NCBI RefSeq assembly: GCF_023715535.1
Contig: NZ_JAMBOI010000001.1
Coordinates: forward strand, 496,001-560,000
Source of the DNA: Sporosarcina luteola
Lineage (GTDB): Bacteria > Bacillota > Bacilli > Bacillales_A > Planococcaceae
Length of the DNA: 64,000 nucleotides
Direction: 5' to 3'
The translations under genes were made by a program, and so were the position numbers. Every line of letters begins with the position of its first letter. Position 1 is the stretch's first letter. Below are positions 34,269 through 41,962 of this stretch, in pieces. Below the pieces are notes generated by a model that saw only the letters and a list, made by a program, of their open reading frames with translations, ran no database searches and was not told the DNA's origin.

Positions 34269-34764
34269 TACTGGTCAAAGCCGACTGTCCCCTATGGATT
34301 TAGAAGATATTATTGAAAAGTATGGAAAATACTTTGAGTCCTATCCAAATATCGATAACAAACCAGCGGGGCAAGATAATGCGATATATCCTCAAATTAA
34401 TAGTTCTGGTAAAAATAGAATGGATGTACTTTTTCCTTTGCAGAAACATCCAATTCACGGAATAACAGGAATACATGCAATCGAGAAGTACAAAGAAGGC
34501 AAAATTATACGTTACCATTATCATTGGAAAATAATATCCCCCAAAATGGGTGTACAAATGAATCATATTTCAGGTTGGGGCAACGATCCTCATAATTCTC
34601 CTGGGACCCCAGATAAATTCATCGTAGAAACTGAACCTCATCATCACCATCACGTTCCAGGTGATCGTAGCCAAAGAAAAGCCAGTTATGACGTTCGGAC
34701 GCTCGAAGATGTATTTGAATTTGTAATTCCTTATTTTATATCCGGCAATGCATATCACCCATGA
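34252..34764 (+). CDS. TumE/DUF6516-like putative toxin
   Basis: This 170-residue protein has a C-terminal half reading IRYHYHWKIISPKMGVQMNHISGWGNDPH..., then EPHHHHHVPGD, then a VRTLEDVFEFVIPYF tail. This is the order seen in DUF6516 (TumE) toxins: YxYHW, W-N-PH, PHHxH, then LEEVLxxI. Another His-rich DUF (for example DUF7718) is an alternative I cannot exclude. The start is GTG 34252, with GGGGGA upstream, overlapping the HTH gene by 17 bases. TumE-type proteins are ribonuclease-like or nucleotidyl-modifying candidates in type II systems. Activity here is unproven. The codon pattern is AT-rich. Confidence 0.6.
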   Translation: MNWKSSTGQSRLSPMDLEDIIEKYGKYFESYPNIDNKPAGQDNAIYPQINSSGKNRMDVLFPLQKHPIHGITGIHAIEKYKEGKIIRYHYHWKIISPKMGVQMNHISGWGNDPHNSPGTPDKFIVETEPHHHHHVPGDRSQRKASYDVRTLEDVFEFVIPYFISGNAYHP

Positions 34765-34815
34765 ACCTTTCAGTATTATGTTGAGAATTATATGCTTTCC
34801 TTCTTTAATTTAACG

Positions 34816-34853
34816 AAAAAACCTTCCAAGTTTAATAGCTTTGGAAGGTTTTT
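34816..34853 (+). terminator. Terminator of the toxin-antitoxin-like pair
   Basis: AACCTTCCAA pairs with TTGGAAGGTT, followed by TTT; A bases on the left make it partly bidirectional toward the tRNA. Confidence 0.85.
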
Positions 34854-34926
34854 GCGTACAGTTGAAGTGGACATAACTCAATTTCGAATTGAAACATTGA
34901 TACAACATGATTGGTGATTCAAGGGA

Positions 34927-34999
34927 TGGAGCATACCGGGTTCGAACCGGTGACCTTCACACTGCCAGCGTGACACTCTCCCAGCTGAGCTAATGCCCC
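34927..34999 (-). tRNA. tRNA-Ala (anticodon GGC)
   Basis: A 73-base cloverleaf is read on the minus strand. The acceptor stem is GGGGCAT/ATGCTCC, with the G3-U70 wobble that marks alanine tRNA. The D arm reads AGCTCAGCTGGGAGAGT. The anticodon stem is TCACG/TGTGA with loop CTGGCAG, giving anticodon GGC. The T arm is ACCGG-TTCGAAC-CCGGT and the discriminator base is A. The 3' CCA is not encoded (TCC follows). The 3' end points toward the AT-richer accessory stretch at 28.5-34.8 kb. Confidence 0.95.
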
Positions 35000-35065
35000 G
35001 TAAATCTGATACAATATAGATTATAACATGTCATAGAAAAAAGACAATAGATGGGGGAGATCTCC

Positions 35066-36085
35066 TTGCAACATGCTGAAAAAGAACTGAAGGATACGGT
35101 GTTTCTGTGCGATCAGAAAGGGATGCTGAATCCCGAGGCGATTGGATTTGCCCGCCGTCCGTTCATTATAAGCAATCTGAAAGGCCATTTCATGCGGAAG
35201 AAGAAATGGAATTATTGGTGTGTGTTCGGTGAGGACCTTCTATTTTCAGCGGCGATCAGCCATTTGGATTATGCAGCTGTCTGTTTCGTCTACATGCTCG
35301 ATTACGAGACGCAGCGCTTCTATGAGAAGCAGGTTGTACTTCCTGTCGGGCGGAGGGTGAAGATGCCTGAAGACGTACTCGGGAGTGTGAAATTCGTCAA
35401 TGAGCGGATGTCCGTCCAGCTTGTGCATCTGCAAGGAGAAACCCATCTATCTGTGACGATACCTGACTTTGACAATGAAGTGCTCCATGCCGATCTGCAT
35501 ATTACGCATCCGGAAGAGGATGATTCGTTGAACGTCGTCATTCCCCGCAACCGGGATCGGTTCCAGTTCACAGCGAAGCATCATACATTGCCGACCACGG
35601 GATTCGTGAAGATCGGGGAGAAACGGTATGATTTCAATCCTGATTACAGTTTTGCAGTTCTCGATTACGGACGTGGTGTCTGGCCGCGCGAGGCGGAGTG
35701 GAATTGGGCGATGGCCTCCCAGCGTTCAGGTGGACGAAGGATCGGGCTGAATTTTGGCGGTAAATGGACTGACGGCACGGGCATGACGGAAAATGCGGTG
35801 TTTGTGGACGGCGTTATGACGAAACTGCATGAGGATGTCATCTTCACGTACGACAAAGACAATTACATGCATCCTTGGCATATCGGGACAAAGTTTTCCG
35901 ACGATGTAAATTTGACATTCTCTCCATTTTTCGAACGGATATCGAAGACGAACGCACAGCTCGTCCAAACGAACGTCAACCAACTTGTCGGCTATTTCAA
36001 CGGGGGCGTCAAGCTGCACGACGGTTCGACGCTCAGAATCCGGCAAATGCTCGGCTCCGCGGAAGACCACCGCGCGAAATGGTAG
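35066..36085 (+). CDS. DUF2804 domain-containing protein
   Basis: This 339-residue soluble protein resembles the DUF2804 family, beta-rich proteins of unknown function related to lipocalin-like or hydroxysteroid-type folds. Visible signature segments are GFARRPFIISNLKGHFMRKKKWNYWCVFGED near the N-terminus and LDYGRGVWPREAEWNWAMAS with GLNFGGKWTDGTGMTENAVFVDG in the second half. TTG 35066 was chosen because GGGGGAG stands six bases before it; ATG 35051 overlaps that site. It is a single gene with a terminator. Confidence 0.82.
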   Translation: MQHAEKELKDTVFLCDQKGMLNPEAIGFARRPFIISNLKGHFMRKKKWNYWCVFGEDLLFSAAISHLDYAAVCFVYMLDYETQRFYEKQVVLPVGRRVKMPEDVLGSVKFVNERMSVQLVHLQGETHLSVTIPDFDNEVLHADLHITHPEEDDSLNVVIPRNRDRFQFTAKHHTLPTTGFVKIGEKRYDFNPDYSFAVLDYGRGVWPREAEWNWAMASQRSGGRRIGLNFGGKWTDGTGMTENAVFVDGVMTKLHEDVIFTYDKDNYMHPWHIGTKFSDDVNLTFSPFFERISKTNAQLVQTNVNQLVGYFNGGVKLHDGSTLRIRQMLGSAEDHRAKW

Positions 36086-36090
36086 ATAGG

Positions 36091-36121
36091 AACAACCGGC
36101 GAAAGCGCCGGTTGTTTTTTT
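36091..36121 (+). terminator. Terminator of the DUF2804 gene
   Basis: AACAACCGGCG pairs with CGCCGGTTGTT around a GAAA-type loop, followed by TTTTTT. Confidence 0.9.
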
Positions 36122-36139
36122 GTATGGCGTTAAAAGTGG

Positions 36140-36492
36140 TTATCACCGAATTGACGGGTGTTATCACCGATTCTGACGAGTTTATCACCGTTTCTCGACA
36201 CGTTATCACCGTTTCTCGACACGTTATCACCGATTCGAACGAGTTTATCACCGGTTCTCGACACGTTACCACCGATTCGAACGAGTTTATCACCGTTTCT
36301 CAACACGTTACCACCGATTCGGATTAGTTTATCACCGATTTGCATAAACTCCCCTATTCCCCGACGCCATAAAATAGGTTATCACCGGTCAACAGTACTT
36401 TATCACCGCTTGGACGCTGGTTATCACCACTCGGACCATGGTTATCACCGCTTAAACACCTTTTATCACCACTCACACCATCTTTATCACCA
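36140..36492 (+). repeat. Phased array E: 16 TTATCACCG cores at exactly 21 bp in two blocks
   Basis: Block one has cores at 36140, 36161, 36182, 36203, 36224, 36245, 36266, 36287, 36308 and 36329. Block two has cores at 36379, 36400, 36421, 36442, 36463 and 36484. Every step is 21 bp; the blocks are 50 bp apart. Variants are TTACCACCG and TTATCACCA. In block one, spacers TTTCTCGACACG and ATTCGAACGAG recur; in block two they are mostly unrelated. The minus strand is stop-free (GDKLVRIGGNVSR-like) only because 21 is a multiple of three. It fills the gap between the terminator and the YusW gene. Confidence 0.95.
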
Positions 36493-36649
36493 CTTAACCA
36501 CAATTCCAGCAGATTTAAATAAATGCATGCGGACAGGTGCCATTCCCACCCCTGACCCATCTCGCGATTCCTCGAAACGCCCTTTGTGTTTAATTTCGCC
36601 GAATGAAGGAAATTACTGAACAGAAGACTACAACAGGAGGTTTGCGATC

Positions 36650-37120
36650 ATGAGGAATAATATGAAGGTCGTCATGCTCTTTTTAGCTATCGTGCTCGTC
36701 TTGGGCGCGTGCGGAAATGGGGGCAAAAATGCGGATAATCCTAAACGGGAGGATGCTACGCTAATTTATGAAAATGACCAGTCAGGCGACACGTTGAATA
36801 CAGGGGACGGGTACGGCTTCAATAAGTTCGACTTGGAGATAGAGGTCGATGGGAAAGATGTCATTGACGTGGAGTATGAAGTAGCGAAAGGTCATGAGGC
36901 CAAGTATGTGAATAAGTTTGCTAGTTTGAATTTGAGGGATCAGGAAGCTTTCAATAAACTGGATCCGTTTTTCGTGAAAGTAGTGACAGGGAAGAGTATG
37001 GACGAAAAAGACGTCATAGCAAAGATTATGGAGTGGTTTGGAATAGACACGTATACGAAGTTCGATTTGGAAATCGACTTTGACGATGGCACGAAGATGG
37101 ATATTGAAGATCGAAAATGA
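36650..37120 (+). CDS. YusW-like lipoprotein
   Basis: This 156-residue protein begins with a basic region, a hydrophobic stretch and the lipobox LGAC (Cys about 21), so it should be lipid-anchored outside the cell membrane. The mature part contains two related acidic halves, FDLEIEVDGKDVIDVEYEV and FDLEIDFDDGTKMDIED. This internal repeat is seen in YusW-family lipoproteins; function is unknown. AGGAGG precedes ATG 36650. It converges on the ABC transporter operon, with a hairpin between them. Confidence 0.78.
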   Translation: MRNNMKVVMLFLAIVLVLGACGNGGKNADNPKREDATLIYENDQSGDTLNTGDGYGFNKFDLEIEVDGKDVIDVEYEVAKGHEAKYVNKFASLNLRDQEAFNKLDPFFVKVVTGKSMDEKDVIAKIMEWFGIDTYTKFDLEIDFDDGTKMDIEDRK

Positions 37121-37132
37121 TGATGAACTGAG

Positions 37133-37169
37133 GAAACCAGGCGAGGAAAATGTTCCCCGCCTGGTTTTT
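37133..37169. terminator. Terminator between the YusW gene and the ABC operon
   Basis: AAACCAGGCG pairs with CGCCTGGTTT around an imperfect inner stem, followed by TTTT on the plus strand. Confidence 0.8.
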
Positions 37170-37173
37170 GTGT

Positions 37174-39003
37174 TCAAATCTTCGAGTCCTTCAACATCGT
37201 AAAATAAACCCCTTGTTTTTCGATCAATTCCTCTTGGCTGCCGGATTCGATTAGCTTGCCTTGCCCCATGACGTAGACGGTGTTGGCTTTCCGAACCGTG
37301 TTCAGCCTGTGGGCGATGACGAAGCTCGTTCTTCCTTCCATGAGCCGGTCGAGCGCTTCCTGGATTGCAAGTTCGGTGACGGTGTCGATGCTGCTTGTCG
37401 CCTCGTCGAGCAATAGCAAGACGGGGTCTGCAACGAGCGCTCTTGCGATGGAGAGCAATTGCTTCTGTCCTTGTGAAATTTCGCCGCCATCCGCTGTCAG
37501 TATGGTGTCATACCCGTTTTCGAGCCTTGAGATGAAGCTATGCGCATTCGCCTCTTTTGCAGCCGCAATCACTTCTTCGTCGGTGGCGTCAAGCTTGCCG
37601 TACCGGATATTTTCCATGACGGTCGCTTCGAATAAAAATGGATCCTGCAAAACGAATGCCGTCTGGCTCCGCAATGTTTCGCGGGGCAGTTCTTTGATGG
37701 GAATCCCGTCAATGAGGATCTGCCCTTCATTCGCTTCATAGAACCGGGCCAGGAGCTGCATGATTGTCGTCTTCCCTGCCCCGGTCGCTCCGACGAAAGC
37801 CGCCGTCTCGCCAGGTTTGACGTGGAAGGAGATGTTGTCGACCGTATAGCCGTCCGTGTCGACAGTATAGCCGAATGACACATTCCTGAATTCGACGTCC
37901 CCTGCAAGGATTGTGTCAGCATGCTCCGTTGCGTCGTCCTGCTCGATCGGCTCATCCATGATTTTGAAGACGCGTTCCGCTCCTGCGATTGCCGAGAGGA
38001 CGGTGTTGAATTGGTTGGACAGATCATTGAGCGGCCTCGTGAATTGGCGCGCGTACTCCGAAAAGATGACGATTGTACCAATCGTGACGATTCCGTCCCC
38101 CTTCAGTGCAAGCAGTCCCCCGACACCCGCCACGATGGCGAAAGCTGCGTTGTTGAGCATATTCATCACTTTTGGGATGAACCCGGAGTATGTCAGTGCC
38201 CAGAAGCCCGTCCGGCGCAGCCGATCGCTCTTTTCCGCAAATTCCTCCATGACACGCTCTTCCTGCGAAAATGCCTTGATGATCCGCTGTCCTGAAATCG
38301 TTTCCTCGATCATCCCGTTCAATTGTCCGACTGCTTGCTGCTGCTCCTTGAACAGCAACCCTGTCCGGCGGGTGATCCACCGAATTGCGATGAACATGAC
38401 AGGAACAATAATCATTGTCAGCAACGTCAAAATCGGGCTGAGGTACAGCATGACTGCGAGCGTCCCTGATAACGTCAAAATGCTTGAGAATACTTGGATG
38501 AAAGAAGAGTTCAGCGTCTGGCTGACGTTTTCGATGTCATTCGTCACGCGGCTCATCAATTCGCCATGCTGCCGTTTGTCGAAAAACGTGACGGGCAGCT
38601 TTTGCAGATGGGAAAACAGACTTGTCCGCAGCCGAAAAATTGTCTGCTGTGCAATGCCGACCATCCAGAAGCTTTGGAAATAAAGGGCAAGGGATAATCC
38701 AGCGTAAATTGCGATCAGCATACCGATTTTTCCGCCCAAGCCATCGAACTCCATCGGGATGATATGCGCATCGATAATTTTCCCAATCAGGAATGGACCG
38801 ATTAGCGCAAGGGCAGAGCTGACGAGCACGAGGGCAAGCACGAGGATGAGCAGACCCCGCTGTTCATCGACGAGCTTCCAGATCCGGTGAAGCACCGATT
38901 TCCAGTCACTCGCGCGCTCTACCTTCTTTCGTCCTGGACCTTTTATGTCTTCTTTCTTTATGATCGGTTCATACCCGAACGGTTTACGAATTGTTCGCAA
39001 CAT
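37174..39003 (-). CDS. ABC exporter half-transporter, catalytically normal subunit
   Basis: This 609-residue fused membrane-ATPase protein has six membrane helices (about 55-345) and a C-terminal ATPase domain with Walker A GATGAGKTT, signature ISQGQKQ and Walker B LLLLDEATSSID with the catalytic Glu. Its start overlaps the end of the upstream half-transporter gene by 20 bases, so they form a heterodimer like YfiBC, BmrCD or YheIH, which export drugs or lipids. The signature motif (ISQGQ instead of LSGGQ) is the altered one, as expected in heterodimers with one degenerate site. GGAGGTGGG precedes ATG 39003. The substrate is unknown. Confidence 0.88.
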   Translation of the reverse strand: MLRTIRKPFGYEPIIKKEDIKGPGRKKVERASDWKSVLHRIWKLVDEQRGLLILVLALVLVSSALALIGPFLIGKIIDAHIIPMEFDGLGGKIGMLIAIYAGLSLALYFQSFWMVGIAQQTIFRLRTSLFSHLQKLPVTFFDKRQHGELMSRVTNDIENVSQTLNSSFIQVFSSILTLSGTLAVMLYLSPILTLLTMIIVPVMFIAIRWITRRTGLLFKEQQQAVGQLNGMIEETISGQRIIKAFSQEERVMEEFAEKSDRLRRTGFWALTYSGFIPKVMNMLNNAAFAIVAGVGGLLALKGDGIVTIGTIVIFSEYARQFTRPLNDLSNQFNTVLSAIAGAERVFKIMDEPIEQDDATEHADTILAGDVEFRNVSFGYTVDTDGYTVDNISFHVKPGETAAFVGATGAGKTTIMQLLARFYEANEGQILIDGIPIKELPRETLRSQTAFVLQDPFLFEATVMENIRYGKLDATDEEVIAAAKEANAHSFISRLENGYDTILTADGGEISQGQKQLLSIARALVADPVLLLLDEATSSIDTVTELAIQEALDRLMEGRTSFVIAHRLNTVRKANTVYVMGQGKLIESGSQEELIEKQGVYFTMLKDSKI

Positions 39004-40726
39004 CGGCGCCCACCTCCTCTTCCGATTGGGATTCGGCTATTTTCCGGTATAATGGCGACTGCTCCATGAGATCAGCATGGGTACCATATCCGACGACCTT
39101 TCCTTCATCTAACAAAAGGATTTGATCCGCACCTTTAGCCGTCTGTACTTTTTGCGTGACGACAAGCATCGTCGCCGCTTCCCCTTTCAGCGCTTCCCAC
39201 AAGGCATTTTCGGTTTTAACGTCCAATGCGCTCGTGCTGTCGTCGAGGATGAGGATGGAAGGTTTCCGGACAAGTGCCCGGGCAATCGAAAGCCGTTGCT
39301 TTTGCCCGCCCGATAGGTTGACCCCTTTCTGTCCGACCCGTGTTCCGTACTTCTGAGGGAATAAATCGATAGATTCATGGATCTGCGCCTTCATCGCCGC
39401 TTCGATCAGCTCATCAGGCTCCGCATCGCTGTCCCCCCATGAAAGGTTTTCCAGGATGGATCCCGTGAACAAGATCGATTGCTGTGGAACGAGACCGATC
39501 GTATCGCGCAAGTCCTTCAACGCCCACTCCTTCACTTCGATGCCGCCGACGTAGATTTTCCCTTCGGTCGCTTCGAACATGCGGGGAATGAGATTGAGAA
39601 GCGTCGATTTCCCCGACCCGGTTGCCCCCATGATGGCGAGCTTCTCCCCAGGTGCCACATGGAAGGACACACTATCCAAAATCGGTGTAGGCTTTCCTTG
39701 ATAATGGAAAGAAACGTTATCGAAACGGAGATCCCCTTCCAGACTGCCGATACTCGAGCTTTCCATAGTATTTTCTTCAAGATCCTCATCCGCAAGAAGC
39801 ACTTCCTCCATCCGTTCGGAGGATGCCTTCGCCCGGGATAATGCGCTGATGATGAATGCAAACATCGAAAATGCGCCCGTCATCCGCATTGCATAGTTGA
39901 CAATTGCAACTAGCTCCCCGACTTGCGCGTTCCCATCTCCAATTTCGATGGCACCGAACCAGAGGACAGCCATCAAGCTGACATTCATGATGAACAGGAG
40001 GACAGGCAAAATGAGCTCCATCATACGCATCGCTTTGACGGTGTCTTTCCGGAGGGCCCCCGCTACTTTCGAAAATCGGCTCGCTTCGTACATTCCGCGC
40101 AAATAGGCTTTGATGAGACGGACCGCCTGTAGGTTTTCCTGGATGACACGGTTTACCCGGTCGAGCCTGCGTTGCACCGTTGAAAAGTAGCCTACCCCTT
40201 TCCTCGCCATTACGAAGAGGAAGATGAGCAGGACCGGCGCACCGATGACGAGGTAGAGTGCCAGTTTCACATTGACGAAAAATGCCATGACCAAGCTTCC
40301 GATTACGAGCAGAGGCGCACGCATCATGATCCGCAGCGACATGAACAGGACGTTTTGCACCATCGTTACGTCGCTCGTCATGCGCGTGATCAATCCCGCT
40401 GTCGGGAACCGTAAGAAGGTCGCCATGGAAAATGCTTGCACTTGGCGGAATAGCGCTTGCCGCAAGTCGAACGCAAAGCTTTGCGCGGCGTGGGCAGCGA
40501 AGAAGGAATTGATTGCACCGGATAAGAATGCAACAAACGCCAGACCCATCATGACGCTTCCCCATGTCCAAATGACGCTGACATCTTCCGCCAATATGCC
40601 GTCATCGATAATTTTCTTTATTAATAATGGCTGGATCAGCTCTACCGAAAGTTCGGTCAGCATAAGGAATAAGGCAATGAATATCGGCCATTTATACGGC
40701 TTTGCAAAGGAGAAAACTGTTTTCAT
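38984..40726 (-). CDS. ABC exporter half-transporter, degenerate-site subunit
   Basis: This 580-residue partner of the previous gene has six membrane helices (about 15-300) and an ATPase domain with Walker A GATGSGKST, canonical signature LSGGQKQ and Walker B ILILDDSTSALD. The catalytic Glu after Walker B is Asp here. Combined with the partner's ISQGQ signature, one of the two composite ATP sites has non-consensus Glu and signature, the normal asymmetric design of BmrCD/TM287-288-type exporters. It is the first gene of the two-gene operon. ATG 40726 follows GGGGGTCCGG. The substrate may be a drug, peptide or lipid. Confidence 0.88.
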   Translation of the reverse strand: MKTVFSFAKPYKWPIFIALFLMLTELSVELIQPLLIKKIIDDGILAEDVSVIWTWGSVMMGLAFVAFLSGAINSFFAAHAAQSFAFDLRQALFRQVQAFSMATFLRFPTAGLITRMTSDVTMVQNVLFMSLRIMMRAPLLVIGSLVMAFFVNVKLALYLVIGAPVLLIFLFVMARKGVGYFSTVQRRLDRVNRVIQENLQAVRLIKAYLRGMYEASRFSKVAGALRKDTVKAMRMMELILPVLLFIMNVSLMAVLWFGAIEIGDGNAQVGELVAIVNYAMRMTGAFSMFAFIISALSRAKASSERMEEVLLADEDLEENTMESSSIGSLEGDLRFDNVSFHYQGKPTPILDSVSFHVAPGEKLAIMGATGSGKSTLLNLIPRMFEATEGKIYVGGIEVKEWALKDLRDTIGLVPQQSILFTGSILENLSWGDSDAEPDELIEAAMKAQIHESIDLFPQKYGTRVGQKGVNLSGGQKQRLSIARALVRKPSILILDDSTSALDVKTENALWEALKGEAATMLVVTQKVQTAKGADQILLLDEGKVVGYGTHADLMEQSPLYRKIAESQSEEEVGADVANNS

Positions 40727-40888
40727 CTTACCGGACCCCCAAAAAACTCTTTCGTATTACGAATTATTTTTATTGTCACCATTATGACATATGTAGCGAT
40801 TTCTGTATAGGGCGTATATTGATTAGTCCGGAAGTTCAGATATTGACAAATAGCATTGAGGGGCCTTTTTCAGCATGTAGTTAATTTC

Positions 40889-40919
40889 AAAAAACCGGAA
40901 CCCATTTCAGGATTCCGGC
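40889..40919 (-). terminator. Terminator overlapping the end of the EamA gene
   Basis: On the minus strand GCCGGAATCC pairs with GGGTTCCGG around a loop, followed by TTTTTT. The left arm includes the last sense codons and the stop. Confidence 0.85.
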
Positions 40920-41830
40920 AGTATTCCTTCTTCTGTTTTCGCTTTGCTTCCCGCCACTGAAAGCCCAGTTACGCCGAGGAGCATGATTGCGCCTCCGACC
41001 ATTTGCCAAAGGCCTAACACACTGCCAAACCAGATGGCGGAAATGATTATTGCCGTCAATGGTTCGAAGCTGGAAAGGATGCTTGTTTCCACCGGCGATA
41101 TATATTTCATGCTGCCAAGGAACAGAAGGAATGCAACCGTTCCGACGATGATGATGAGCAATAGCATGAGGGACAGGTTTACGTCGGCGAGCGCACCAAT
41201 CTCTTTACCGAACCTCAATATATTCAAAAGAAGGAGCGTGAGTCCCCCTATAAGCATTCCCCACCCTACGGAGAGGAGGACGCCCCATTCATTCATGAGC
41301 CGAACTGGATACAGTGTGTAAAATGCGAATGTGAATCCAACGGCGAGTCCGAAGAAGAGCGCTTCCTTCGTCAATGCGAATTCGGAGAGCGTCCCATTCG
41401 TCAGAAGGAGGAAGAGGCCAGCCATTGTGACTGCCATTCCGATTACTTGGGATGCCGGCGGGCGCTCCTTTTGCCTAATTGAAACGAAAAGGATGATATA
41501 GATCGGCGCCAGGAATTGAAACAGCGTCGCAATGACCGCGTTGCTCGTGTTGATGGAGCCTGCGAATGTAAACTGGACGCCGAGCATTCCGATAATGCCG
41601 AAAATGACCATTTGCCGCAGCCATACTTTATGGCGAAGCGGGCGCGTGATATGTACGCCTTTCATTTTCAAAACGAGAAGGAGTCCTAGCCCTGCAAGGA
41701 CCAGCCGGATGATTAGCATGAAGGAGACCGACATTTTGCCTGTATCCAGAATCCACTCCATCATCGGCCCCGTCGCACCCCAAAGCATAGCCCCGATGAT
41801 GATCATGAAAATCCCTTTTGCTCTTTCCAT
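40907..41830 (-). CDS. EamA-family (DMT) transporter
   Basis: This 307-residue integral membrane protein has ten hydrophobic segments in two five-helix repeats (EamA domains about 5-140 and 150-290). The conserved helix-ending runs ATGPMMEWIL, SLMLLLIIIVGTVAFLLFLGSMKYISPVETSILSSFEPLTAIIISAIWFG are typical. The family moves metabolites or amino acids across the cell membrane, usually outward; the substrate is not predictable. ATG 41830 was chosen because AAGGTGGTGG lies upstream; the longer frame adds an unlikely hydrophilic/Cys-rich extension. Confidence 0.83.
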   Translation of the reverse strand: MERAKGIFMIIIGAMLWGATGPMMEWILDTGKMSVSFMLIIRLVLAGLGLLLVLKMKGVHITRPLRHKVWLRQMVIFGIIGMLGVQFTFAGSINTSNAVIATLFQFLAPIYIILFVSIRQKERPPASQVIGMAVTMAGLFLLLTNGTLSEFALTKEALFFGLAVGFTFAFYTLYPVRLMNEWGVLLSVGWGMLIGGLTLLLLNILRFGKEIGALADVNLSLMLLLIIIVGTVAFLLFLGSMKYISPVETSILSSFEPLTAIIISAIWFGSVLGLWQMVGGAIMLLGVTGLSVAGSKAKTEEGILPES

Positions 41831-41962
41831 ATCATTCCACCACCTTTTACAGTTGTTTAGTAACTTCATAGATGTGTTCAATCCGCCATAAAAGATGTAC
41901 TGTAAATTCACTGAACTTCCTATATAATAAAATACATACGACATCCGAAAGGGGACAAAAAG

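Noticed and set aside
34252..34764. His-tag-like run (HHHHH) as a sign of vector sequence
   Set aside because: The run sits inside a natural domain where related proteins also have clustered His; flanking sequence is not vector-like.
28400..34999. Prophage or integrative element with att sites
   Set aside because: No integrase, recombinase or phage structural gene and no second copy of the tRNA-Ala 3' end could be found, so only an old accessory stretch can be claimed.
36130..36345. Repeat protein (GDKLVRIGG) encoded by array E
   Set aside because: A 21-bp unit is automatically in frame; there is no ribosome site, and the unit is non-coding in the other arrays that share the design.
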